In this document: positions 1 to 13,677 of the stretch, piece after piece
Layout of the letters: every line of letters starts with the position of its first letter
Numbering within the stretch: the stretch's first letter is position 1
Assembly (NCBI RefSeq): GCF_002078875.1
Contig: NC_034410.1
Coordinates: 103,984,915-104,048,914 of the forward strand
Direction: 5' to 3'
Origin: Numida meleagris
Taxonomy: Eukaryota; Chordata; Aves; Galliformes; Numididae
Length of the DNA: 64,000 nt
Position numbers and translations under genes: made by a program
Notes under the pieces: model-generated
Databases searched by the model: none
What the model was told of the DNA's origin: nothing
What the model saw: only the letters and a program-made list of their open reading frames with translations

Positions 1-3000
1 CCAGAAGTTCTAACATTTTTCAGTTTTCTCTCCCATACCACTTTGGGAGTTAGCCTACTGGGTTAAGCCACATGTTCATAGGATCTACCATATATTCACA
101 CAGTGACATTTGGGTAAAACACAAATATCCTTACCATTGGTTCACAGGCACACCTTTACAAATCAAGCTTAAATTACAGCCTGGTAGTTTTAGAAATCAG
201 ATTAAATTTAAATGTAGAAAACTGCATGACAGTGTCATTTATTTCAAGGGCACAATTGCTGTACAAAAGCCAATTATCATCAGTTTTTTGAAGATATTTA
301 AGGTCTTCTAGGCTTTGGCAGGAAGGGCTACAGAAGTCAGTTTGTTCTCTAACAGCATCAACAAAAAGAAGTCTTTCATCTTAGAGCTTTATTTCTGACT
401 CTCCTTTCTGACACCAATTATTTTGGGTGCACACTAAAAGAAATCACTCAAGACTGTCAGCAGTACTGATCCTGTTTCTCTCAACCAGATGTTCTTTTTG
501 TCCATCTGCTCACACTTACTTTGCACAACATGAAAAACAACTGGAGATGTTGAGGTGATACTGCAATTAACCTTGTAAATGATTTTCTTTTTGCAAATGT
601 AGCCAGCAGTTGGGTCCATAACTTACACAATTAAGAGCATTGCAACTTAGCCATTTTCTGTAATCCTCAATTTAATATTTGATCATTGATTTAATGTTTA
701 ATACTGTGAAATCATTATTCTTTGTCTTTCATTTCTTGAATGCCCTTGATTTTAAGGATATTCAGCAAGACAGTAGCTTGATCCTGCAATGCTTTTCTTG
801 TGTGAGAACTTCAATGACTTCTAATGTGATAATTCAGATGAATAAGAGTTTGCATGAGAAAATTCCTCTATTTCAGGCACCTCATTCCTGTGCTGTAGTA
901 TGTTTTTTTTATATTTTATTATTTTATTTGAAGTTAGTTTAAAACTAATTGTATGTGTGAAGGGACCTAAAGGTGCTATTTATGATTATTTTCAAACTGA
1001 AACTCTGTAAAGTTTGACTTGAATTTTTTTCTCCTTTTAAAACAATATTTTTTAACCATGGAAACTCTAAGCCCCCTGCCAATATCATTTGGCATCGTGC
1101 CTGAGGACATGCATATGTATATTTGGTATATACTAGACTGAAAAGCTTATAAGAGTGAACATTTTAGGAACATACTTTGCCAGTCTACCTTTCTATTCAA
1201 ATATTTTAATCCTTAAGGGTAAATGTCACTGTGATTCCAGACCTCAGATTCCCTTATGTAAAGGGAAAAAAAAAATCTGTCAGCATGTTGCAATTTAGTG
1301 AAGAAAACTACCATTCACTGAGAAGTAAATAAGCAGGGTCTCATTAAAATGGATAATTCAGATGTCTGGTTCAGAAGTTCCAGTTAGATTTCCAGAGGTG
1401 AAAGCACATTCCATTAAATTACTATATCACATATATTTGATGTTATTTCATTTCGAACTCCAGAACTGTTTTCTTACTCGTATGAAAGTCAATAGGTTAC
1501 TATAAAAAGCAGTTATATTATATGACAACTGCCATCTTGGTCATGACCAGAGATTGAAATTTGGGTCTTCAGCTGATAAAAGCATTAGTTACTACGGCTG
1601 TAACTACAGAAGTGATCTCTGCAGTTTGTTATATCTATAGCAGCATGACCCCACACACAAGTCAAAAGGTACCACTCATATTTCAGCTGTTGTTACAGCT
1701 GAATGCAAAAATGCAAGAGCCAACCATTGCACCAGATTTTTAGAAGATGGTTCCAGGTTGCTTGAACTAGAAGATCCTTGTTTTGTTGGAAAATAAATAA
1801 TCCATTACTCAATCATCTATGAATCACTTTTGAAATATATGTTTTCTCCAGAATGCCTGGGGAATCTCCTCAAATTGAGATAGTTGAAATAATTTATGGA
1901 ATACTAGAATTTTGAAAAACTATTAAACAGAATATGTTTAATAATCACCATAAGACCTTCTGTCAATGTACAAAGTCTCCTTCTTTTTTCCTAGCAAGCC
2001 TTCATTTTGGAATTCACTGAATTCTTGTCTCATTTCTAGTTGTCAAGGTTTTCAGACGTGGTGCTTTTTTACTCACTACAGCTTTTTATAGTGCAGATTT
2101 GGAGACACTGGAAAAAATAAGTAACAATGGAAACTTCCAGATTTTTTTAAATTCTACTTTCTCTGCATGGAGATGATCAGATTAAGGCAAATTTAACCTG
2201 AATCTGTCGTGATTTTAAGTGTTATTAATTGAAGCAGTTTTGTCTTCTCTCAAGAAATATTTAATTATGAGAACTTTGTAATTCTTGTCTCATTCTTCAC
2301 AAATAATTGACAGATTAGCTTGTGCTGTGTGCAGTGTGCATGCTTACATAGCCTTATTCTGCAAGTGGGATATTATCCAAGAAGAGGTATAGTTCACTGA
2401 ATAAGCATGAGTAATTTAGGACAAGATACAGATGCAAATTACTCTATGGAGGTGTTCCTGGATGATTAAAGAAACGTACATAACTCAAGCACATAAATAA
2501 ATATCATTTTCTTCGTGTAACCATCAGAAGTCATCAACTATTTTTTTTCATTGTGTATCTTTTTCAATAGTTAGAAAATGTGAGGCAAGAACATGACTGG
2601 CATTTCTATCCTGCTACACTATGGCTCAAGGGTAGTGACATTCAGGACAAATGAATGCCAAAGCTTATCCTGGTTCATTGTTATTCAATAGCAAGGGAAC
2701 TACTTCTCCACAGAGTAAAAACAATGACCCCTTCAAAATATGTGCTACTACAATTTAAAAAAAAATAAAAAAAATTATGTCATTTCTTTCTCTCTTTCTT
2801 AGTCCTTCCTTTAAAGTGGAAATCCAGAGCTATTTTTCTGCTTAGCCAGTAAAGCAGGACTCTTCATGAATCTCTGTTCTATGTCACCACTATTGTTTCC
2901 TCCTTCACCAACTGAAGGAAAAAGCAATCTGTAAAAACTCCTTTTGGTCAGTGTCCCTTTTCCACTTCACTGACTTGCTACCAAGACAGTAAAAGTTGCC

Positions 3001-4654
3001 ACTTTTTTTTGCACAAGTTTGTTTATCTTTCTCTCTTTCTTCATGCTGTCCATTTAATTAAAGGTCAGGATCTATGACTATAATCTTCTTCTGGGATAAT
3101 AGCTAAACCTAATAGTGTATCTTCTTTACAACACTGACAGTCTATCACTGCTGATTCCTCATGGTAGCTGTTCTGTGCACCTCATCATTCTGCTGGATCT
3201 TTCATCAGATACTCTCTTTAAAATCCCATTTGTACCATTTGGGTCAGGTCAGGAAGAATAATGGCTCTAATCTCATTGGAGTGATATTATTAATCTTGAA
3301 GCAGGTGGGGAGCAAGATGCTTTCACCAGCCAAAGAACTTCAGTTCCGCAGCAGCTAATCCCAGGCCTACTGTACGTGACAAAATGACAGAAAGATTAAG
3401 CTATCATTTTAGTTAATATTTAAACCTATATTCTATATTAAATAATTTGCAGAGGACTAAGATGATGGACTAAATTTTCCCTTCCCAGTTTCAGCCAGCT
3501 TGTTTAATTTTTTCTTAATATGTTTTCAGCAGATAATAAGCAGAAGTAAACAGGAGTAGCTGTGAATCACAGCAGTATTCCTCTATGATCATAATCATAT
3601 GCTGAGCTTTTTGCTTCTAGGCATAACAGGTGCATATTTGCTGATGTTTAGAAATTTCAGAAATTCACTTCACAGTTAAAACCAAATTCAGCAGTTTGAG
3701 TTGTTTAAATTTCAGGACCGAGCTGTTGGTTATGAAAGACATTAACTTCAGCTGCAGTTACTGTATCTTCTGAACATTCAACCGGAATTTTTTAGAAATA
3801 AGACTTCAGATATGCTCTAGATGTATATCTGTTTCACATATTCATTCAAATGATTATTGACTTGGGGACAAGTATTACTGCTTTATGAACAAGAAGGTTA
3901 ACAAAGAACAAGACAAAAAATCAGTCTTTAGCTTACTCTTGGTATAGCTCCCTATGCTCATTCAGCTGGAAAATGGATTGGCTGAGCTTGCTGTGCCTGG
4001 CCAACATGTTTCTATAAACCATACCTGCACATGACAAATATTGGTAAAACAGCAACAATGCAGCATTATTCCTAGAAAGAACTCAAAGTACACTTGTACA
4101 AAAGCAGATGATAGGTTTGTAGGCACTCATATCAGTACCTCTTCAAGATTTTTATATTTCTAAGCATCTTTTGCTCTTTTATTCTAGTTTCTTACATAAT
4201 GCTCTTGACTGTAGTCCACAGAAAGCTACATTAAGCTGACAGAAACTGGGGATCTTTAAAACTCTGTTAAACTGGTGGATAAATGCTGAAGACATGCAGC
4301 CTAGGTCTTGCTTTTGTTGTGTGAACTATTATAGACTGTGCTGAGAAATCCTTGAGTATGGTCAGAAACTCAGTTCAGGTGTAAGCGAACATGTTAAACA
4401 ACTGTGTAGAGATGGTTTTCAAAAATTTAGAAGAATTTGTCCATTATGTTAACCTGTCCATTATGCTGAATCATGACATTTGGCAAAAATAAGATGGAGA
4501 ACTGATTGCTTCTCTTTCTAGTTTAAGTTGGGCCATTTTATAGTGTTATTAGTATGTTTCCAACAGATCATAAAAAATTAAAAAGTAGTTTTGGATAAAA
4601 CATCCATGGTTCTATCTGAATAAAATGAATTTTCAAAGACCTCCACTACATTTT

Positions 4655-4688
4655 TTTTTAAATATATTTTAAAATATATATTTAAAAA
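4655..4688. repeat. AT-only near-perfect palindrome
   Basis: The run TTTTTAAATATATTTT is followed directly by its reverse complement, with one extra TA step in the second arm. It could extrude as a cruciform or simply be low-complexity drift. No gene or transposon end is visible beside it. Confidence 0.6.
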
Positions 4689-6211
4689 GAAAATCAGTGT
4701 AATGTCTGAATAGACCCCTTTTGTAAGGTTTTTTTTTTTTTTTTCATTAAATACTTCCATTTCTGTCTTTTAAAATTTGAGTTTGTGGTGATTTCTCTCA
4801 CTGTCCAAATATACATACAGTCTTGTTTGGATTCTTGCCTGTAATACTTCAAAAATGTTAACTGCTACAAAATCTTTTTTGTTTTTGAAACCCTCCCACC
4901 ACTTTGTATAACAATTCTGTGTAAAAGTCAATATTTTTTTTAAGATAAAAGAAAGCAAGTGAAGGTATGAACAACCATTTTCCTTTCCAGTTCTATGGTA
5001 GAATGAAGTCAGATTTGCAAAATACCTGTCAAAATAACAAACATTCTCTTCTGTTTACTAGGGCCAGTAACTTGGATATAAAAAATTTCTGTCTAAATAT
5101 CACTGCAAATAAAAAATAATAACAAATTATAGCTGATAAGCAGAGGCAGTACATTTTAAACAACCCTTACCCTTAACTCAAAGTGCAATTGCTATGAAGA
5201 AGAGATACTACCAAAAATAAGAATCAAGTTTAATGTAGTTTCATGAGCTTCAATTTTTGTTTCAGACTGTACACACTTTCAGGCCTCCAACCCAATATTG
5301 ACTACTTTGGTTTCATTTTACTGGGAGGCTGCCACTTAGCTTGTGGGATTTTCAATGAACTATCAAAAAGACAGACTAAGAACTTTGCAGGAAGCTCACA
5401 GAAAGAGTGCACAGGTGGAGCGTAAAGATGCCTATCGCATCAGACAATGAGGAGCACTTCATGCTTACTGCTATTTCCATTGATGGAATTTAGCTTTTTC
5501 TCTTTGTGGTTGTAAGAGGCTCCTTCCTGTCCCACATATGGATCTTCAGAAATCAAGGACCATCTCCAGCTGGTCACAATTCTGCCTAAAGCTCTCTGCC
5601 CAATGACTTTCATTATCTTACTGCTAGGGATGCTTACTGGGCACTATTTGATAAGGAAGTCTATTTTAAGTTTTGAAAACTGATCAGGTGTGGGGTTTCT
5701 CTCTCTAGACTCAATTCAGTTTGAAGGAGCTATGTTTCCTTTTGAGCAAAGAAGTATTTCCATTGTACTATAGTACTGGTATAACACAGCAAAGAAGAAT
5801 AAGCTGGTTTCTGTTCTGGCTACTGCTGCTTTGTCAGAATTGTTTTGAAAGACTCAAGAAAGAATCTTTAGTAATGAGAAAGAAAAATTATTGCAAATGT
5901 GAATAAAAAATCTCTATACTTAAACTGCCACTGAGAAGAAGAAGAAATGCAAAAACCTATTCTGTACAACATATTTGAATAGAAAGCTTTTACTGGGGTT
6001 AAAAACATAGGAAAAAATAACTTTATGATTATTATTCTTTTAACTAATACTTTCTTCATTGTAAAGTCATGTTTTAAGAATTAAGCAAGTTTGCTTTCAG
6101 AGATTTTCTTTTAGTCTTCACCATATAGTTACCACTTGTCTAATCTTGTCTAATGTTGAAATAGGCAAAAACAAATGTCCCATAAACTCCAATAAACTCC
6201 ATTGAATCATC

Positions 6212-6231
6212 TTTTTTTTTTTTTTTTTTTT
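6212..6231. repeat. Poly(T) run of 20
   Basis: A homopolymer of 20 T followed by AATATATTA. No LINE or SINE body is recognisable on either side, so it is called only as a simple repeat. Confidence 0.8.
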
Positions 6232-6854
6232 AATATATTATGCATGTTTGTAACATAAACAGAACATACTTGCTATCCTGTTATGGTAAATTTACATATG
6301 TTTGGAAATTGTACTTGAGGTCTGCTCCAGGATCCTGTTTCTTGAAGTAATGCAAGACTTAATCAAATTGTCTGAAGATCTTCAGTTTGCTTGGTAGTCT
6401 CATTCTTCACTGTAAAGCCTCAATGCTAATTAGGCTCTTGAGTGAACCATGCCTCAGCAATAATAGCCAAAAATATGTCAGCAAACCATCAGGAAATTCA
6501 AATTGCTGCATGCAGATTAACTATTAATAGCTGCTAAAGTGGGGAGCTATATTATGTAGATCACTGAAATGTTATCATCTTCTTCATATATTGGAAAACG
6601 TGAGGAAAGTTCAAAGCCATACTGATTCAATTGTAAAAGAAATTGGGCTATTGTCTTCTATCTGCATATATGCCTCATTTATTCTACAGAAATATGAGTA
6701 TTCAGAGATTTGAATCCAACCAGAAGAGAGGCAGATGAACATATCATTGGGAAAAATGTAGGGTTATTTTATTTTATTTTATAATAAATAGTCTTAAAAT
6801 AGCAATTATGTTGAGAAGACAAGTGAACCTTTGTCTGACTTTAAAGTAAGTATG

Positions 6855-6990
6855 TTACTCCAAAAGTAATGCCTCCTATTAAATTCCATGCAAACTTCGG
6901 CAAGAACAAAGAGCACAATGACATTATTTGATAGAGCAAATTCTCAACTACAAAATCTATTTTTCAATGTAGTCACCACCATTAGCTGAT
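6855..6990 (-). mobile_element. Galluhop-type mariner 3' end fragment
   Basis: The fragment starts with a terminal inverted repeat of the form TTACTCCAAAAGTAATGCCT and continues about 135 bp inward. Its reverse complement aligns by eye to the 3' ends of the copies at 7947-8499 and 61637-62185, sharing the segments around GAGAATTTGCTCTATCAAAT and GTGACTA-ATTGAAAAATAG. Similarity fades near 6990, so this is a truncated end without transposase sequence. It lies inverted relative to the next Galluhop copy. The family name rests on recall of the chicken mariner Galluhop terminus and was not checked against a database. Confidence 0.75.
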
Positions 6991-7946
6991 TTCTAGAGGC
7001 TTTAAATCACTTTTGAGTCCCAAGATCAAACTATTGGGAGTGATATGGTTTTGTTTGGGGGAAAAAAAAAAAAAAAGCAACCACATTTCTTTACGAGGAA
7101 GGAACTTTTCCTCCACAGTGGAATAGATTGCTGTTAAAGGAAACAGTTGAACAAATGTGCCAAGATAACAGAAGTCCATAATATGTTGACCACTTCTTCG
7201 GCATCAGTGAAATGGTAATAAAAAAATCATCACTGGGAGACTTCCCAACTCATTAACAGAAGTGGGAAACGTATGTCAGAAGAAAGGAAAAAAAAGACAA
7301 GTAAACCTCAACAACTGCTAATTGAGTTTTTTAAATTTTAGGATGAAATTGTTTTAGTTGCATATTAAAGTACACTCATTTTATGACTATACTCACTACA
7401 GTCATGCATGACTAAAGCCATTGTTTATCCATGACATCAAAAGCCAAAACTGTAGAAATAATACGTGCTTTAAATGAATTTTTAACACACTTCTGATCTC
7501 TTCTTGACTACAAAAATGGAGATAATGCTTTGTTAAGTGGTAGATCACTCTCAGGAATTCTAAATTTTCTCAGTATTGACATACTTTTTGCTTATTTTAT
7601 TTCACTTGTGACCATTTATGAGCATTGATTCAACTTCGTATAACATTCAACAAACTCCTATGTGCAACTGATCATCAAAATATGATTCTATGAATGAGGT
7701 ACAGAATATAGGGTTTTTTTTTTCTTCTTTTCAGTGAAAGTTGTGGTGTGAAATAAACAAGTGCTTCATTATCCAAACTCTTTACATCAGCTTCTGAGAA
7801 ACATTTTGAAATATGGATGGAAAATGGAAGCTGAAATAAGTAGAAATTGGTTGCAGGAAAGAAGGGCAAATGGGAAGGAGGGACTGGAAAGGGGTTTGAA
7901 GCCTCTCAAAAATCTTTTCCAGTTGTCAAACCCTTTCTATGATGGT
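6991..7946. other. Unassigned DNA between two mariner remnants
   Basis: No gene is recognised. A minus-strand open frame of 65 codons (6982-7179) has no family motif and runs through an A tract. The segment may be unrelated host DNA, or the diverged interior of a larger mariner copy whose two outer ends are 6855 and 8499. I could not match it to transposase. Confidence 0.4.
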
Positions 7947-8499
7947 TTCTCCAAAAGAAATGCCTCTTAGGCAGATGTTGGTGATGTGGCAGTAGAGGGT
8001 GAATCTTCCCACCAATATTCCATTACATTTTGTCGCTGCGTGACAGAAGCGAATGTTGGTGGTATGGCAGTAGAGGTTGAACTTTTCCACCAACATTCCT
8101 CTACATTTTGTTGATGTGTGACAAATGGAAGCAAAGGGGCAGTCTGAGAGAATGTTGTCTGACATGGTACTGTGTATGAAACAAAGGTCTGCCACTGAAT
8201 TCCTCCATGCAGAAAAAATGACACCCACTGACATTCACTGACACTTGTGAACATTTATAGTGACTAAACAGTGGATGCGAGCACAATGAGGTGGTGGATG
8301 GGTCCCCTCCCCTGGCACAGGTTTTAACAAGCGCAGCACACAGGCTCTTCTTCACTGCTGGTGAAAATGGAGGTGACTATGTTGAAAAATAGTAGTTTGT
8401 TGCTGAGAATTTGGTCTATCAAATCACGCTATTGAGCTCTTTGTGTCTGTAGTAATTTCCATATAAATAAATAGGAGATATTACTTTTGAAGCAACCTA
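7947..8499 (+). mobile_element. Galluhop-type non-autonomous mariner with internal duplication
   Basis: The left terminal repeat (TTCTCCAAAAGAAATGCCTC, about 7947) and the right terminal repeat (AGGAGATATTACTTTTGAAG, about 8472) are inverted relative to each other, as in mariner elements. The body contains the 5' transposase region: positions 8195-8260 resemble the N-terminal helix-turn-helix coding stretch seen better at 61794-62005. It then jumps to the 3' end, so most of the roughly 340-codon transposase is missing. A stretch of about 78 bp is present twice in tandem (7971-8049 and 8051-8129), while the copy at 61.7 kb has it once. It has no intact reading frame. By analogy it is a deletion derivative that was once mobilised in trans. 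Confidence 0.8.
7971..8129. repeat. Tandem duplication, period about 78 bp, two copies
   Basis: Both units contain GGCAGTAGAGG, then CCACCAA-ATTCC and TACATTTTGT, followed by a GTGACA block. They differ at roughly one position in six. The duplication lies inside the mariner derivative and is absent from the sister copy at 61.68 kb, so it arose in this copy or its sublineage. Confidence 0.8.
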
Positions 8500-8509
8500 T
8501 GTAGTAGTT

Positions 8510-11500
8510 CACATGTATAGTAGATACGGATATTACTGTACATTTATTAACATGACTATATGTGTTTCAGACTGAAGGTATGTGCTTTCTAGACTTGATT
8601 TCTATAATTGGCTCTGTGTGTGACAGAGTATTTCATAGTAATAGTTGTAATACCTACCTGTCTTTTATATCCTCAGAATATATTTTTAGAAAAGAGCAGT
8701 TGAAGCAAAGGCATGCACTGAATTCAATAAAAGAATGTCTAAAATTAAAAGTTTACCCAATTTAATATCATCATAAAAAGAAACCATTAACATCTCTAAA
8801 AATCAGTGGCTGTATATGTTGAGGCAATGGATCTCTGATAAAGGAATTTAACAACATGAATGCACAACAGGCATAGAGTATACTGTCATCCACACCTATT
8901 CTGGAAGAGGTTTTGGTCTACAGGATGAAGACTGAAAAACAATATCCTAGAGTAATCATTCCCAAGGTGAAATAAGAGAACAAACTGGTTAGAATTCCAT
9001 TATAAGATCGGGTGGAATTATTCTTCTACAGTAAATTTAAGGAAGGCTGAACAGTTCTACTTTGTCAGAGTTTATATCAACAAATAATACCATGAATTAT
9101 TTTGCCATGGACTGAGTTCTGTGTATTTGAAAAAAGTGAAGAAATTTAATGTGAGAATGAGAAAGGTTAATGCCATTTAAAGAAATTGAAAAATGCAGGT
9201 AATGTGATCTAAATGAGATATTTAACTGAAAGCTGAAATACATTCGTTAGTGGATATCTCATAATCCACATATGGTTTTAGAAGCAGCATAAGTATTCAA
9301 GCACTGTGTAATTTTAGTAACTTTCTCCATATAATTACTGAGAAATTAACTTTATATGCAGGATCAACAACAGATGAATATTTCATGACTGATTACAAGT
9401 ATAAAAAGAATTTATTCCTGGAAGGTTGTTGTGACAGTGCTTTTAATGAATACTTGACATTATTAATACTGCAATTATTTATTTATTTAGCATTGGTGTT
9501 GTACCTGGCATTTTGTAGTGATATAAAAATAGATGATCTCTGACTTGAGGATCTTGTGTATGATGACAATAGGCCAAAGTGGAGAAAGAATTAGAACAGA
9601 TAAGTTGAAAAAGCTCTTGGGAAGTCTAAGATGACTGGCTCTGGTTGATATTCTAAAAATAATGATTGTTCCTGAGAATAAAAATGGGAACTACTTTTCT
9701 CCACCTATACTGTGATTTACCTCTGATTTCTGAGAGGGGAACTGGAAGATTCTTTTTTCTCATTATCATTTCTGGTACTGTTTTAAGAGATTTATTCAGG
9801 GATTTAAATTATGCTACTAGTTATTTGCTGTACAAACTCATCAGACTTCCAGCTCCCCAGTTCCTCCAGCTTTTTCCTCCCCCTTCTCTGAGCTATAGCC
9901 ACTTTTTTTCTGACCATCATAGCTGAAATGAAACACTGAGATTTTTAGGGAAACTTGGTATTTTGACAGCTGGCATTTTAAGGAAAATATCAAATACCAG
10001 GAAACATGATAAAAATCATGAGAGTTGACAATGCTGCCATCTAGCCCTTGAAATGTAATCAACAGGAGCCATCTGACAGCAGTGAGCCTCTGAGTGTCTG
10101 CACTCCCTAATTATCAGGCATCTAAGACAGTTTTCTGCGAAGTCACAGCATCTTGACCATGGAAAATTTGTCCTCTGTCATCATTCTGAAGAGCAAGACT
10201 GTGTATTTTTTAAACTAGCGACATCAGATGTCAGATGTTTAGAGGATGCATATCTGGGACATTGCTGGGAAAACTCTTGTTAAAAAAATTAAAAAGCTAG
10301 AAAGCTTCTGTGTGTTACCCTATAAAGAAGGATTATGATCTCCAGAGTATATGATATACTCTCAAGACTGGCTTCCTCTGTTTGCAAGTTGGTCTATTGT
10401 TCTGAAAATCTAAAATACAAAGACAAGACTTGAAAGATAGGGAAAACATTCTTTTTCTATGTCTAATTATATTCCTCTCATTAGTATTTCTTTGGCTTAG
10501 ACCACAGTTTTGGGATCTTTCATATCATTGAAGATCAAAGAGTAAGCATCTTCTAAGTTATATTGGTAGGACTACTAGTGGGTTTTGTTTTAAATTCTGT
10601 ATCTTTAAATGTGTTTTCTGTGCATACACAAATCTATGTATGAGATACCGCATTCTTATATTATAGACTTTTATTAGTTATGTGTAAATTTTAATTATTT
10701 AGGTTTGATTTTTTTTCTGTTCTTATTTTAAAACTAGCATTTGCCATTGTTTTGTTCTAGCTTGTTTCACAATAATTGATTTTGTGTTCACTTGTTAATT
10801 GGTTTAGTTGTTTCTTTATTGAAATTCATGGATTTGCTGATGTCCTGAGGATGGTGTATTTTCACTGGTAGTCACTAATTGCACAGTGTTAAGCATTCAT
10901 AAGCTTGCAACTTCTTCATAAAGCAATCAACACATTTTATTAACTTCCCAAGTCTCTGCTCTGCTCCCTGAATTTATATTATTTGTGAACCCGCTCTTAG
11001 CTGAAAACAGGTGCCATATTTGTATAATAAGAAACCCTCTGAAATGAAAACATATTTTATTTTTAAAAGAGTAATAACTTTGAGACAAAATGCTGTAATT
11101 ATTATTATTTACAACAGAAATGTTGGGAGCTTCAGAATCAGAAATACATTTTGTTACGTGCAGAACAAGAGAATAAAAAACACTCAAAGCACCAAAGAGC
11201 CTACAGAGTAAGGTCTAAATTGTTCCTAACCGTATTAGTCATACTAGGAGCTTAAAAAGAAGAAAATAAATGTTTCATGCATGCTAGCATGGCTTTCGAA
11301 AGGCAATGTGTGCTTTCTGACTAGGAATCCCTTCCTGGCTATTTCTTTCCAATGAAAGCAGAAGAAACAAGGAAATAGAGATCAAAGAGAAATGTTGGAT
11401 GTCTCACTCGGTGACCACCCAGTACGGACAGAAATTGTTAGTGCTGTGAGCTAATGTATGAAGAGTTAGCACATGAAGAGTCAGTCCTTTAGGAGTGTAC

Positions 11501-13370
11501 CTGACTAAAAGCGGTGACACGTCCTATTACTGAGCATATCCTTGTACCCAGTCCAGCAGCTCAGACCTTGCTGAGGGTCCCAGCAGAGGCTGAACAAAAT
11601 CTACTTCCTCTCCCAGGCTGAAAAATGGGAATAAAATGAGACCTGGCCTGCTACTGAAGCCTCAAAGCTTTTGAAGTTTCTACAGCTGTACTGTGAAAGA
11701 AATGCACAAATCAGAGATCAGTCACAAATTCCTTAGCCTTAGTTTCCCCTCTTTTCAATTCCTTTAGTTTTCTTCCTTACATCTTTGATCTTTTCCTCAC
11801 AAAACCACTGTAGCTGTCTTTTACCCTTCTGTAACCCTCTTAACAAGAGAAAATTTAGGCTATATTGTCTTAATATTACTGCCTGTAGCATTCCCAAATC
11901 CGTGTCCTCCACTAGTGGGTTTTGATATTGTTCCCCATTGCTCTCTTTGTCTAAATAAAATCAGATTTTGATATACAGCTATATATAGCCAGCTTCTCTC
12001 AGCAGCTTTCTTGGTGATAAATTCACAAATAACTACTGTAATACATAGTTATTGCTCACCTAGAATTATCATAGGTATATACATAAAGTATTATATTTAT
12101 ATTATGAATATGAGAGAGTACATCTCAGGAAAGCTGGCTCAGGCTCTCACTTTAGCACAACCTAGCCTTTCCCTTGAATGATCAGCTCTTGTTAGCTCTC
12201 ACAATCGAGGTGAGGATTATTTAGCAATACTCTAATTATTGTGTAAGAACGCTTTTACCTCTTTCAGTAATCTCATACTTTCTATAGAGAAGTACATGGA
12301 TATTTAGTAACTGTCAGCTTTGTGGCAAATCACATTTCCTTTTCTGTGCATTCTCCAACCCATTTTTGTCTAACAAACTCTGAATCTCTTGTTTAAATCC
12401 CTCTTCAAAATATCTTCTGAGAAGGAAATATCACTGCTTACCCGCAACTAGAAGAAATGGTCAGACTAAATGTAGTACTGATACAAGGTAATGTTTTTCC
12501 AATGTTTTCTAGCTAGACATTACTGAGGAAAAAAAAAAATTTTTACTATTTTGAAACATCTTCATAGTCTGATTATCCAGTCTTCATGTTGACTTGATTA
12601 AACAAGAAACACCGGCATTGGGATTGTTGTTCTTTTGTTTATTTCATGCACTGAGAGGTCCAGTGGAAAAATCACAGTAATTTATACCCTTCCGAACAAT
12701 AAGAATGTCTATGTTCAAACTTTTTTTTGTTTAAACTATATTTCCAGTCTGGATGATACTAAGATGATGCATATCTGGATAATGTTGGAACTGGGACAGA
12801 AAAATGCAGCTAACCTTCTTGTGAATTATCACTGATTCATCTGAGCATGGCTAAAAGAATAATGATGAAACAATGCTCCTGCAGGTGATTTTTTTTCCTT
12901 GGGTATTGACAAGGTATGTGACTCCTGTGGTCATTACATATTTCATGATAACTTTCTGAAGAATGGCACTTCATATGAGTGCCCATGCTCATTTTTGTTG
13001 AATTATCTGCATTTTTGAAAAATACTGGTCTGTATTCAGGAATAGCTACTATCTTCCAGTTTGGTTTGGCTTTGTGCATGGAAAAAATCACTTCATACTC
13101 TTTATTCAACTTGCAAGATTATTGTGAAGCTTAATTAGTGAATATGCATGAGGCACATGTAGATCCTTAGGCAAAAGATGTTCTCTATCATACCTTCATA
13201 GACACTAATACCTTTAAAAGCAGCTAATTTGTACAGCCAAAGCAGTTATCTACTTATACTTCATGCTATTTCACAGACTGCTTAAATAAGAAAAATTAAC
13301 TCAATGCTTCAGTTAGAAAATGAACACAGAAGAGGTTTCAGCCATACATTTATGACCTAACCTTATATGA
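8510..13370. other. Unique non-coding DNA, no gene seen
   Basis: No coding, RNA or transposon feature could be supported. Open frames of 60-90 codons occur but lack family motifs and differ in composition from real exons. The stretch near 10060-10150 is less AT-rich than its surroundings but is not recognised. Confidence 0.55.
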
Positions 13371-13377
13371 TCACAAA

Positions 13378-13676
13378 ATCATAGAATCATAGAATGGTTT
13401 CAGTTGGAAGGGATCATCTAGTTCCAAACCCCCTGCTATAGGCAGGGACACATCCCTCTAGATCAGGCTTCTCAAAGCCCCATCCAGCTTGGCCTGGAAT
13501 GATTCTAGGGATAGGGCATACACAATGCCTCACTGGGCAACCTATTCCAGTGTCTTACCACCCTCACAGTAATGAACTGCTTCCTAATATCTAGTCTAAT
13601 TTTACCCTCTTCCAGTTTAAAACCATTTCCCCTTGTCCTGTCATTACCTGCCCTTATAAAAAGTCCCTCCCCAGGA
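13378..13676 (-). mobile_element. CR1 LINE 3' end, 5'-truncated, minus strand
   Basis: The segment starts with ATAGAATCATAGAATGG, the complement of the CR1 octamer tail. Its reverse complement reads through the conserved 3' block: GGACAAGGGGAAATGG, AGATATTAGGAAG, CACTGGAATAGGTTGCCC and CTGGATGGGGCTTTGAG. That covers about the last 300 bp of CR1, namely the end of the ORF2 endonuclease/reverse-transcriptase polyprotein and the short 3' UTR. It abuts the next CR1 head to head. CR1 copies are normally cut short at the 5' end by incomplete target-primed reverse transcription. Confidence 0.93.
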
Positions 13677-13677
13677 T

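Larger units (their letters stand above)
1..6854. other. Unique AT-rich non-coding DNA, no gene seen
   Basis: I see no recognisable gene, RNA or transposon here. The open frames are short, start at arbitrary ATGs and show no family motif. Local structures are an AT palindrome near 4655-4688 and a run of 20 T at 6212-6231. The stretch around 6420-6600 is less simple in composition and is listed under findings as a possible conserved non-coding element. Confidence 0.6.

Noticed and set aside
6855..8499. One 1.65-kb full-length mariner with terminal repeats at both outer ends
   Set aside because: The outer ends are both 3' ends in opposite orientation, and the second copy has its own 5' terminal repeat at 7947, so these are two separate pieces.
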